This document shows, in pieces, positions 24,601 to 34,800 of a stretch of DNA of 64,000 nt. How positions within the stretch are numbered: position 1 is the first letter of the stretch; the number at the start of each line of letters is the position of its first letter. Source of the stretch: Rhodamnia argentea. Its lineage: Eukaryota > Streptophyta > Magnoliopsida > Myrtales > Myrtaceae. The notes under the pieces are model-generated. The model was not told the origin of the DNA. It was given only the letters and a program-made list of their open reading frames with translations, and searched no databases. Location of the stretch: NCBI RefSeq assembly GCF_020921035.1, contig NC_063156.1, positions 5,394,001 to 5,458,000 of the forward strand. The letters run 5' to 3'. The translations under genes and the position numbers were made by a program.

Positions 24601-25701
24601 TATTAGCTGCAACGTGCATTATGAACATTTCGTCGAATTCTTATAATTTCGGCGTGTTACGTGAAGAGTGCGACAGCAAAAGTTAGAAAGATCCATAAAT
24701 AGTACACTCGCATGAAGTTGATCGACCCTTTTTCGATATGATCTGTCTCGAACGGCCGACCTAACCACCTTTATCCCACCTTTCCCTCTGTGCCGTTTGA
24801 GATTCCTATTACCATCTACAGTTTTCGGACACCATCTCATCGAGGCGCTTGTCTCTCTTTGTGCGTTGTCTGCTTGCTTATTCATCTATGCTCTTGCACA
24901 GTGCGAGCCCGGATTCTTGCTATGGCGCAACCTTACATCTAGCAATGGTTGCGACGCTCCGATGGAACCAAGTATAAATCATCGGAAAGCGGGTGGTTTT
25001 TCTTCCTTTTGGGTGTTTTACGGGGTTTAACAAGGTGCAACCATCCAGCACAGAACTGTACTATGGCAAATACCATAAAAATGGATCGTCTTTATTACGG
25101 GAGGCTCCAGTAAATTCTCAACTACTTGGTGTAAATGCAGAAAGGCGTGTTTGTGCACTACTGTAGACTCCAGCCAAGAGAAAGCTGTGTGCGCTTTTGC
25201 TTTTTTCCTTTCACGTGTCGAAATGAAGACACATTCAGTCGAAAGATTTTGAATGCTTCTGAGGCGTGGTGGGTGCAGTTTTGACAATCTCAGGCATGTG
25301 TTGCATTAAATTTTCATGCATCGGAAGCAGATGCAAGCTGGCAGATACATTCATCCACCTCTATTGAAAAGCCACACCTTCCTGTTTGTACCAGAGATAA
25401 TGCTTAGTAGCCTAAGAAGCATTAACATGTTGATTAACCCGTGTGCGTACAACTTTGGATTCAGAAATTTACATTCCATTCTGCTGCAAGTGATGCCTCC
25501 TCGAAATTACGCCGGATCTCGTGAAAAAATTCTTACTTTATGTTATTGCGTTCACCACGATGGTGTTAGTCTATCAGTCATGGCTCACGCAGGAGCTGGT
25601 TTCGGGTTAGTGACGATGGTCCGCTCTTCCGAGCTTCGAGCAACTTGTGCGAAAATCTCTCTCTCTATCTCACGCGCACACGCTCTGCAATAACTTGGTG
25701 A
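21657..25701. other. intergenic, 3' of ULTRAPETALA
   Basis: About 4 kb. A hAT-like left terminus (TAGGGGTGAGCTCGATTCGA, from about 23,897) followed by AACCGAA-rich text to about 24,110 suggests a partial element, but no matching right end was seen. A short open frame at 22,101-22,241 looks mildly protein-like but has no start or splice context. The stretch from about 24,790 to 25,700 may belong with the decayed coding segment that follows. Nothing else was recognised. Confidence 0.4.
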
Positions 25702-25989
25702 TGTCAAGCTGTCTGGTTTTACAGCTATCCTACGAATTCCGACGAAGACGCGGCTTGTCTATCATCTGCTCTTGCACATTTATATGAAAGAACGGGAAAA
25801 CAAGAAGCGAAACGAAGAGCGCAAAAACATTTTCTCGCATTCATTGAGAGCGACGACCCTTCTGGGATCTGCCATCCGATGTGCAAATTGCTTGCAGATC
25901 TTGGTTTTAGACCTGGTAAAGCAGTCGCTTCATGGAAATTCATTCATGCAGCGTCTGCTTTTTTAGTAGATCGAGAGAGAAAACATTAG
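25702..25989 (+). pseudogene. unidentified decayed coding segment
   Basis: An open frame of about 95 codons with no ATG near its beginning reads like a real protein C-terminus: varied, charged and helical, with SALAHLYERTGKQEAKRRAQ and then CHPMCKLLADLGFRPGKAV, and a single stop at the end. A TTTTACAG acceptor-like signal ends at 25,724, so it could be a last exon. No family was recognised. Protein-like text in several frames further upstream (from about 24.8 kb) suggests a broken gene or an old inserted sequence. Its origin, host or viral-like, cannot be told by eye. Confidence 0.35.
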
Positions 25990-26245
25990 CAGAGGAATTA
26001 TATAATTTGCACCTCCATTGAAAAAAAACAGAGCATGAAGATACACGTCGTTACCAAGATACTAACTTCCCTAACCAAAGCCATCCATCTATTCATAATC
26101 CAGCAAAAGGATAAGAACTGAAAAAGATGGAAAGAATCCAGGCCTCCGGATATATAATAACTCCAGAAGTTAACATGCTGGACCAAGCCAAGCCTAGCGA
26201 ACCCATCACCCTGACCAAAATGTTACGGCTTCTCCCTCAAAACTT

Positions 26246-26452
26246 TCATCCGTAAGACCGAAGAACGGCTCCACAGAAGGTGCAGATTATGGCTCTCCAG
26301 GACTTCCAATAAAAGGGGACGAAGATGAATCGAGTGGCGGTTTTCATGTCGGCGACGCTGGCCCCACCGCCGCACCTTGAGCAGATCCCGGCCGCTGGCT
26401 TGCTGCTCTTCACCTTCCTCTGCTGATCCACAAGAAAGCAGAAGAACACCAT
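26246..26452 (-). CDS. 68-aa plant CxxC (zinc-ribbon-like) protein
   Basis: Single-exon frame from the ATG at 26,452 (an upstream in-frame TTG is ignored). The 68-aa protein begins with a hydrophobic MVFFCFLVDQ and carries two cysteine pairs, CSRC at residues 24-27 and CTFC at 57-60, with ADMKTATRFIFVPFYWKSWR between them. Two CxxC knuckles about 30 residues apart suggest a zinc ribbon. I recall near-identical short proteins across land plants but no assigned function. A good TATA box (ATATATAA) lies about 165 bp upstream, which supports a real small gene. Confidence 0.75.
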   Translation of the reverse strand: MVFFCFLVDQQRKVKSSKPAAGICSRCGGGASVADMKTATRFIFVPFYWKSWRAIICTFCGAVLRSYG

Positions 26453-26617
26453 TTGCACCACTTGTCCAACTTCTCTTCTCCACAAGGTTCTCTCTTTGCT
26501 TTTTAGGGCTGAAAGCTTGCAGATTTTGGGGGTAGAATGAATGATTCTGGGTCTCGGTAGTTTTGAAGCAGAGGAATGGCTTTAGTCAAGTGAAAAGTGA
26601 TGCCAGTTGAAGGGAAG

Positions 26618-26625
26618 TTATATAT
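26618..26625 (-). promoter_or_regulatory. TATA box of the 68-aa CxxC protein gene
   Basis: Reads ATATATAA on the minus strand, about 165 bp before the ATG at 26,452. That leaves a leader of roughly 130 nt if transcription starts about 30 bp downstream. Confidence 0.55.
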
Positions 26626-26629
26626 GGGG

Positions 26630-27747
26630 GAGTTAATGGTGGAAGCAACTCTCTAGTACAGCAATTAATGAAGGAGATTGTCCATTGGAGGCTAAAAAGA
26701 AGGACTCTCAAGTTGGGTGTGCTGTGGCCATCTGGGTCTGTGCCATGTGTGTGGACAGTTGGATCTGCCGACTGTAAGGTAGAGACATCCTTATAAACCT
26801 TTTCGGCTAGATGTGTCGAGAAGCCGTTCGAGGTTTGGCGTTGCATCGAAGACTCTCTCATTGGACGGCTGTGAGACTCTGCCATGGACCGGCCACTGGG
26901 ACAAGGTTGCTGTCTCACATTTATTGAGGCATGTGGGCTTTCCTGGAGTGAGTGTAGGCGGCAGATGGGCCTCCTTTCAGTTGGCTTTGGTTTTCAAAGG
27001 GCGCCGTCTGAATCAAGAAGATGGGCAGACAAAAAAATCTGACGCGCCCTTGTTCAAGATAAAGTAGCCATAAGAAGCAAACAGATATGAGAAGCAGCTA
27101 AAAGAGATTCAGAGCAGAATGTAGCCACAATAGGAGCTGTGAAACTGAGGGCCATGACTGATCTCTCCTTGTTAACGAGATGGAGGATAAGCAGTAGTTG
27201 AGATGAGAATCAACAGATTGTGTAGAGAAAATAGATATTACTAGTGATGAGTACGCATATTCTCAAACAGAGCAACAACGGTGTTGCAAGAATTGATGAA
27301 CGCTTAAGTCCATCGAACGGGCCGGCCCAGAAGTTGCTGACAAATATTTAAAAAAGGACAAAACTGGGTCATTGCCTTATAAATCAAACCCTAGATGCCT
27401 GCTACAGTTTCCCGCCAACCAGTCAGCATTGCAACATACCATGTTAATCAACATTTATGCAACCAAAAACAGTATGAATTTCAGAAACTAGGGCCAAGCA
27501 AATTTTCCGACAACATGCAATATCCATTTTATATCTGTTATTCTAGTACAATACGTTCACCTGTTGGTCCCGCTGAAGACTAAAGACCATTGCCATAAGA
27601 TAGCAACAAACATGATATCTCAAATAATATGTACAATTCTATGTGGGGAAAAATTTCGGGAAAGAATGATGAACAAGGTTCTTCAGGATACAGGAATTTC
27701 TATTTGAACCTAAGGCTATACAACTGACAGTAAGGGCTAGAGCTACA
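26630..27747. other. spacer between the CxxC gene and the P-class PPR gene
   Basis: Upstream region of the CxxC gene and 3' region of the PPR gene, both on the minus strand. No further gene, repeat or RNA was recognised. Confidence 0.45.
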
Positions 27748-30624
27748 TCACTCATTTTCAGTTTCAGAATCAGAGTTCTGTTGCGGTTCAAAGGCAAAAT
27801 TCATCTCCTTGTTAACCAACTCAGCAAGATCAGGCCTTTTTGCATTTCTGTAGGCCTCTGCCACTGCCTCGAACAAGGACTCATTCGGCTCAATTTCTCT
27901 ATATTTTAGTTGACTATGGACACGTCTCACCCCTTCAATCATACCCGATTTGCCATAACAACCAACCAGAACAATGTAAGTAACGTGATCAGGCTTCACA
28001 CCATCGTCTTGCATTTTCATAAATATGTTGAGCGCCCGATCAACGTCCCCTAATGCGCCATAGACGTATATACATACATTATATACAAAAGAATCAAGAG
28101 TAAGCTTTGTTTTTGAGAATACTTCACAGGACTCGTATGCTAGAGCATGCAAGCCGACGACAGAGAAAACAGAGGAAATTATGGCTTGTCTCGCATAAGG
28201 TTTACCTTCATGGTAGGATAATTCCAGCTGCTTAACAGCTTCAATAGCCATACCTCCCTTCTTCAACACCGTAAATATTACTCTGAAGGTCCCACTATCG
28301 GGTAAAAGCTTTCGAGTCACCACCATCTCATGCAACAACTCACCACACTGACGGAGTTGGCCATTAGTGGCATAGCATGCCATTACCTTATTATATGAAG
28401 GACAATCTCTCAATAAACCTGCTTGTTTCATCTCCTCAGCAACCTCAATGGCTTCATCAAGCATACCCATGCTCTTATATAGATACATCATGTTTGCAAA
28501 AGAAACTCCATCCGCCAGATTTTCTTCTCTCATGCCATTGAAAATGAGTGTTGCTTCAGATATCATGCCAAGATCTGCATAAAGAGTAATCATACTGTTT
28601 GATGCAATGACGTCCAAACCATCCTGCATATTTTTCATCCTTTCGTACACAGACTTTGCTCCTTCCAAGCATCCTACTTTACTGTAAGCCTTGATGAGAG
28701 AAGTCAAAACTATCTTATTTGCTGGAATTCCACATTGTTCCATCTGACGGACATATCGAAGAGCTTCTTCAACTCTTCCAGCTTCAGCAAATCCATTTAT
28801 TAGAGAACCATACACAACTTCATTTGGTTTAACCCCTGCATTTTCCATTTCATCGTACATGTCAACTGCATCAGAAAGCTGGCCCAGGCGAGCATAGCAG
28901 GCAATCACAGCAGAATAAGTCATAGTTTGGGGTTTAGAGCCAAGTCTTTGCATTTCATGTAAGAGACTTTTAGCTTCTTCTACCAAATCACCCCCAGCAA
29001 ACATCTGAATGAGAGAATTATAAGTGCACTCATCAGGCCATGTACCCTGATTTTTCATGCTCTTAAAAAGGGAAAAGGCTTTATCATAAAGCTTTGCCTT
29101 ACCATAAGCTTTGATCATGACATTGTATTCCAAGACATCCTTCTTCTGCCCAATGCTTTTCATTAAAAATACGCATTCAGCTTCAGCCCAAAAACCCTTG
29201 TCAGCGTAAGCATCCATAATTGCTGCTCGTGTTTTAGGAAGTAGCTCCCGATCATTCTGAAAACTCTCAAGAAGAACTTCAGCGGAATCAAGCAACCCTT
29301 TGTTCACATACATCTTAACTATATCAGGAAGAGAATGCTCGTCAATATTACTGCCAGACTTTCGAATTTGTTCAATAACACTCATCACCTCTTCGACCAT
29401 ATTCCTCTTGCATAATACATGGATAACAGCTCGGTGAGTCACAACATCAGGCAAAAGACCAAATTTCCTGATCTTCCCATAACAATCGAGGGCTGCATCA
29501 ATGTTCCCTGCCTCAGCATATAAAGATAGAAGGATATTATAAGTCTTTGTATCAGGAGATATTCCCCTTCCATCCATTTCGTTCAGCAGAGCTTCTGCTT
29601 CAGACAAGTGGCCATGACTTCCGCAAGTAAAAATCATGGTATTGAAGGTAATGATATCCATGGGAACCCCAGAACTCAACATTTCTTTAAACACAGCAGC
29701 AGCATCCTCTAGGCACCCTGCCTTCCCGTACAAATCAATAAGAGTGTTATACGTAGACGTAAGTCGTGGCTTCCTAACAGAAATTTGTGAATCGGTGGAG
29801 CCCAAGATTCTCATTCTCCCACCTGTCTTAAAGAGTTCTGTCGACAGAAAATGCTTATAACTAACAGGTGCTAAGCCAAACCCATTTTCAGACTCAACCA
29901 TTGAATCCAATTCGAGATCATCCAACTCAACCCGCCCATCGCACCAACCCTTATAGAACCTCTCTGCCCTATCAAACTCTGCAGCATCCTTCAAAACCCT
30001 GACAACAGTGTTCATGGTGACCTCGTCAGGAAACATGCCCCTCAACTTCATATGCTTAATCCACAAAAGCGCTTCTTTCACCATACCCGCTTTCCCATAC
30101 ACATCGACAAGCATCCCGTACGTATTATGAGTGGGAAAAACACCTCTTTCCGCCATTTCAATCCAACACCTCCTCAAGTCGTCCCATTTCTGGGCTCTGC
30201 CCAACGCCCTCAGCACGATATTATAGTGAATCACATTGGGCACGTAATCCTCCTGGGACTTGAAAAACTCCCAAACCCGAACAACTCTCTCGCAGCAACG
30301 CTGTTCTTTGAGAATCACAGTCTGCTCTTTAGGGCTCAAATTGGAACATACGGAAGAAAGGGCTTTCTCCACGTCGTCCTCCGACTCTAAGGATCGCAAA
30401 ACCGACGGCAAAACGCCTCCGTAGGTCTTCCTCTGCTTCCTACCGCTCGATGAAGAGACTTTGGAGGGCAAGGCCAGTGCTTTAGAGTGGCATTGAAGCT
30501 TAAACCCTAGAAAAACACTGCCTTTCGAAGTGTGCGGGCGAGGGTGGGACTTACAGTGCGGGAGGACGTGGGAATGGAGGCTCTGGTTGCGCAACTCTCT
30601 GGAGCTGCAGGTGGGGAGCAACAT
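27748..30624 (-). CDS. P-class pentatricopeptide repeat protein, At1g73710-like
   Basis: Intronless, 958 aa from the ATG at 30,624; the open frame extends 19 codons further upstream but only from GTG. The N-terminal about 70 residues are rich in Ser, Arg, His and Lys and poor in acid, like a plastid or mitochondrial transit peptide. About 20 canonical 35-residue PPR motifs follow, for example NVIHYNIVLRALGRAQKWDD, STYNTLIDLYGKAGCLEDAA, DECTYNSLIQMFAGGDLVEE and NEVVYGSLINGFAEAGRVEE. There is no E or DYW extension, and the acidic tail ends SDSETENE. P-class proteins bind organellar RNA to stabilise, process or translate it. The target is unknown. Order and tail resemble Arabidopsis At1g73710 from memory. 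Confidence 0.92.
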   Translation of the reverse strand: MLLPTCSSRELRNQSLHSHVLPHCKSHPRPHTSKGSVFLGFKLQCHSKALALPSKVSSSSGRKQRKTYGGVLPSVLRSLESEDDVEKALSSVCSNLSPKEQTVILKEQRCCERVVRVWEFFKSQEDYVPNVIHYNIVLRALGRAQKWDDLRRCWIEMAERGVFPTHNTYGMLVDVYGKAGMVKEALLWIKHMKLRGMFPDEVTMNTVVRVLKDAAEFDRAERFYKGWCDGRVELDDLELDSMVESENGFGLAPVSYKHFLSTELFKTGGRMRILGSTDSQISVRKPRLTSTYNTLIDLYGKAGCLEDAAAVFKEMLSSGVPMDIITFNTMIFTCGSHGHLSEAEALLNEMDGRGISPDTKTYNILLSLYAEAGNIDAALDCYGKIRKFGLLPDVVTHRAVIHVLCKRNMVEEVMSVIEQIRKSGSNIDEHSLPDIVKMYVNKGLLDSAEVLLESFQNDRELLPKTRAAIMDAYADKGFWAEAECVFLMKSIGQKKDVLEYNVMIKAYGKAKLYDKAFSLFKSMKNQGTWPDECTYNSLIQMFAGGDLVEEAKSLLHEMQRLGSKPQTMTYSAVIACYARLGQLSDAVDMYDEMENAGVKPNEVVYGSLINGFAEAGRVEEALRYVRQMEQCGIPANKIVLTSLIKAYSKVGCLEGAKSVYERMKNMQDGLDVIASNSMITLYADLGMISEATLIFNGMREENLADGVSFANMMYLYKSMGMLDEAIEVAEEMKQAGLLRDCPSYNKVMACYATNGQLRQCGELLHEMVVTRKLLPDSGTFRVIFTVLKKGGMAIEAVKQLELSYHEGKPYARQAIISSVFSVVGLHALAYESCEVFSKTKLTLDSFVYNVCIYVYGALGDVDRALNIFMKMQDDGVKPDHVTYIVLVGCYGKSGMIEGVRRVHSQLKYREIEPNESLFEAVAEAYRNAKRPDLAELVNKEMNFAFEPQQNSDSETENE

Positions 30625-31846
30625 TCTGCTCTCTGCGGTTCCAAGAAGAATTGAGAGAGATAAACTGTAAAAACTCCCCACGAGTTCCCCGGGTAATGGC
30701 GATGCAAATAGAGTGTTATCACCTGCGTTTTAGCGACGATGACGAAACATCGGGCGTGGATTGAGGGAGCGTGGAGTTGGTAATTACATCGAACGGTGGA
30801 GGAGCCATCAGTGCGGACATAGAGAGAGAAGGGCACGGGTTGGAAGTTCGCCCGTCACCCTGTGTCTCCGGGCAATTTGTTTTTGCAAAAAATAAATAAT
30901 TTGATAGACGTTTTTCTAACAATCTTTAAATGGTTCCTGAATAAAGAATTTTTGGACAGTAAATTATTTTTTTTTATTAATTTTGAAAAGATACTTTTTA
31001 AATTTTTCTTTTGCCAAAATAAATAAAGCTTTGTAGACCATTTCAACTTTGAAATGGTTATCAACGGGCAGCAATAATAAGGCCTCCCCTTGTTGGTTGA
31101 CGAGTTGAAAAATCAAAATGGTTGAACCGCTCGCTGGGGAACTTGATCGCATGGCAGTGATAATGCCAGAATCGAATGCCAACGAGGATCCGCCGTCCGG
31201 ATACATGCTTAGCCGGTGTGCTACGTATGCCTGTGACCGCATTGAGGGATTGCTACACTGGTAGCCATTCCTCACTTTTCTTGCTCATTACAAACCAACA
31301 ATACTTTCTGCTTGAGAATTTGGCAAACCAGACCAGGGTTAACTTCAGAAACAGAGCACGATGCATACCCCACGTTGGGGTCATCTCTCCATCTGTAAGA
31401 AGAGGGGGCACCAAGATAAGCCAGATCAACAGCAGTAGCAGAAAAGGAGCAATAACTGGATGAGTGCAAAACTGTTGTCATGCCGATTACACTTCGCGTA
31501 TTGAGGTGACGACACTGAACCACGACTCTCTAAGGGAAAGGGAAAGAAAAAGAACAGGGGATTGAAAAAAAATGATCAAATAACATAAAAAAGAGAATCT
31601 GCGCAAAATGAAGGAATTGTTTACACATTCTAAAGCAGAGAAGAAGAATGACCTATGCAGCCTGTTGCAGTGAGAATCCTATAATAAGTTGTATGTCCTA
31701 AGTGACAGTCAAAGGAGGGTGATCAAAATATCCACAAAATGAAATAAACTCATCAAGAGCACAGATTGCCAGTACTAGTAGTATATGTGACACGCATCTG
31801 TTCAAAATCTACTTTTTACAAAACCCATATCCTATGAATGGCACTC
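30625..31846. other. spacer between PPR and SCAMP genes
   Basis: Promoter side of the P-class PPR gene (about the first 250 bp) and 3' side of SCAMP. Contains AT-rich sequence at 30,880-31,020. No other feature was seen. Confidence 0.4.
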
Positions 31847-34800
31847 TCAGATCGCAGCCATCATGGTTCTCCTAGCAGCCTCGCGCTTCATCTCTGCAGC
31901 TTTGCCACTACCTCGGAAATACATATAAACTTGCTGCATAATCGTAAGCATGATAAGGAAACTCAGTAAAAGCAAATAAAAAGAAAGAGAGGAGGACTGA
32001 ATCAGGAAGCAAATGATCATAATCAAGTTCAACTATCAAACCTGAAGGACCCAGATGCTGAGAAGTGATTCGACACAGAAAAACGCAAAGCCAATGAGGT
32101 AGAATATCTGAATGTAAAGCAGAGAAAATAGCAACGCCATCAGAACTAGTAAAATGTAATGAAGAAATCCTCTTTATACTAAGTGATTGAAAATGAAATG
32201 TTGAAAAAAGTATTTTGCTGCTACTGTGGATAACGCTGTGCCTGAGTGTATTAGCAGTGCACTAATAGCTCAACAAAAACGATTCTTCAATGAAAAAACG
32301 CACGAAAGCTTCTACTTACCCCAACCAAAGCATGACCACTCAGAAGATCTATTGCGGGCAAGATTCCTCTGTACAGAAAACATATCATCTATATAATCAG
32401 TTGGAAGTAGCAAAAGGAAATATCACCTTAAAGACTAGTTACGTCTATGTAACATGTTTATACTGGAGAAAGCAACGTATCAATCAGGTCACTTGTCAAA
32501 TGCAGCCAAAGGGTAACCCGTTTTTCTCTGGAAGACATAGTCAATTCAAAAGAAGCGAATATCATTTGCTCCCACTAAATATAGATGATGACGACTCAGT
32601 AAGAAGAAAACTCTTTGCTTTATATTCATCTCAATCAAATCACGTTCATAATGGAAAACAGTCTTCCAAGTACCGACTACTGAGGACAAATAACATAACA
32701 AGAAAAGGAAAGGGATTACGTTAGAGATTTCCCCTTGAATATAATTGGAGGAGCGACACAGGCAAAGACGCAAAACCCAATGTGCAACTGCAAGAGATGA
32801 GTGTGGATCATGAATGAATCATTTTCTAATATATCTTCAAAGCATGAAATAACAAAAAAAGAAAAAGCAAATGCTTACCAGGTAAAACAAGAAAAACCAC
32901 CCAAACTTAAGGGCACTGTCGGTCCTGTATTGGAGATGAAAAATAATTACAATGACAGCAGGGGAAGAAGAATAAAAGTTTTCTAAAGTCAAATAGGAAA
33001 AGAGAGAAACCATGGCTCCCTAAATTAATTGTCGTTAATATCTCCAACTAATCATATTTACACGGCCTAGGAAGACAGCGCAAAGTAGACTAAGGTTACC
33101 ATTCTCTATTATTTTTTAAATTCAGTGCATCCAGCTTTTTATTGTAGCACTCGAGCGCATATGGCATTGTTGTAGCTCCAGATGCTAGCTTTTATGGTTT
33201 ACTTTGCTGTAGTTAGGACATTCTGTAATCATATTTTAAAAGTTTTGCAGTTATCAGAAAGCATCCTGTAGAGAACTTTGTGCACAGTGCCAAACAATGC
33301 TTTCAGATAAGCTCAATAACATGTATATGTACTATAGGTTTTTAAGAGTGAAAAATGATATTTCCTCACCATCAATGATCTTGCACTACAGAATTATTCA
33401 GAAGAACCTTTAGGATGTAAAGACTGGAGAGACAGAAGAAGCTACGAAGACTAGTTTTTAACTACTTAAGTTGACAGTTGTTTGTGCTTTTAAAGGTGTA
33501 ATTTATTGGAATTGCTGTAACTCTAACATGCAAAACCAGATGCCAACAATAACCGAGGCAAGAACTTAGTCTTTTGATCATACTGCATTGTAGCTGTGAA
33601 ATGAGTTCCACCAGAGAGGTGTAGTTGTTGTATAGCTTTAAGATATTAAATTTCCCAAACGGAAATCCAAAGCAAGTCGAGGCAGCTTAAACAGCTGCAA
33701 TCAGGTCTTTCTGCCTTAAGATGTTTCAGCTCTGGGAATTTTTGGAATGCTTGCCAAACGCCTAAACCAAATTTAAGTACCCCCCTTTCAAAGCTAAAGC
33801 AGTTGATCTTTCTGGAGATGTAATTCTAAGTATGCACAAGCATGCACAACCATCTCAATGATATCATAGCCAGGGATAGGTCCTTCATGGAAAAACTGCC
33901 TCCTAAAAGCAGTTTTTGCCAGCTTTAGATACAGTTCTTTAGCGTTACACAAAGTACCTCATGGCACGATATAAAGGTCGATACCATAGCACATAACCAC
34001 AAGGAACACCAGATATGAAATAAATTATGGCCAGAAACCAAATTGTGGGACCTACAAAGAGAAGAAAAAATAAGTCATAGAAGTCATCGCAAAGCAATAA
34101 TCTAGAAGGAAGATATTTCTGAGAAGGGATTTCAAGACCTTCTCCTTTGATCCAGGCAGTAGTCACAGCCACAATATTCCACAGAAGGCAAAGAACCAAG
34201 CCTGAACAATGCATGCGAAGTTAGCTCACTGAATCTCTACAGATCATTCCTAACTGATTAAAATTACTCTCAAAGCGATAACCCAAAAATAAACAGCAGA
34301 ATCCACAAGTTTATATACAGACAATAAAGAAGAAGAAACAAATGTAACAGAGGTTCTGGTAAACATTTGTTCTGGTCAACCTTCAGAAAATACCATGCTA
34401 AGTTCACCCCTTGTACTTACCACTTGGACCAAAAAAATTCCAATCCCAAAGGGCGACATTTGAGACAAGCAGCAGCAGGTGCTGTTATATAGATGTTGAA
34501 AGTATTTGGGGCACCAAACTTTCAGCCAAAGAAAGAAATTACGAGATCATTGGAATCTTTAGTTGCTCTATCCAGCTTCATTGCTAACCCAAATGCCATA
34601 TTCCCAAACTTTATTAACCCAACTCAGACCAGACTTTACTTGGCACTACCCAAACTTATAGTTCTAGGGCTGTGGATAAATCCTGGAAAACGATTGAGAT
34701 GCAGCACTTACATGTACAATGGCACCACTAACAATGGCATGTCAATACTTTTAGTACAAAACTTTAAGGATTAAATCTAACACACATTTTCTACCAAAAC

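Noticed and set aside
30625-30681. Upstream extension of the P-class PPR by 19 codons
   Set aside because: Begins with GTG; the first ATG at 30,624 gives a normal transit-peptide start.
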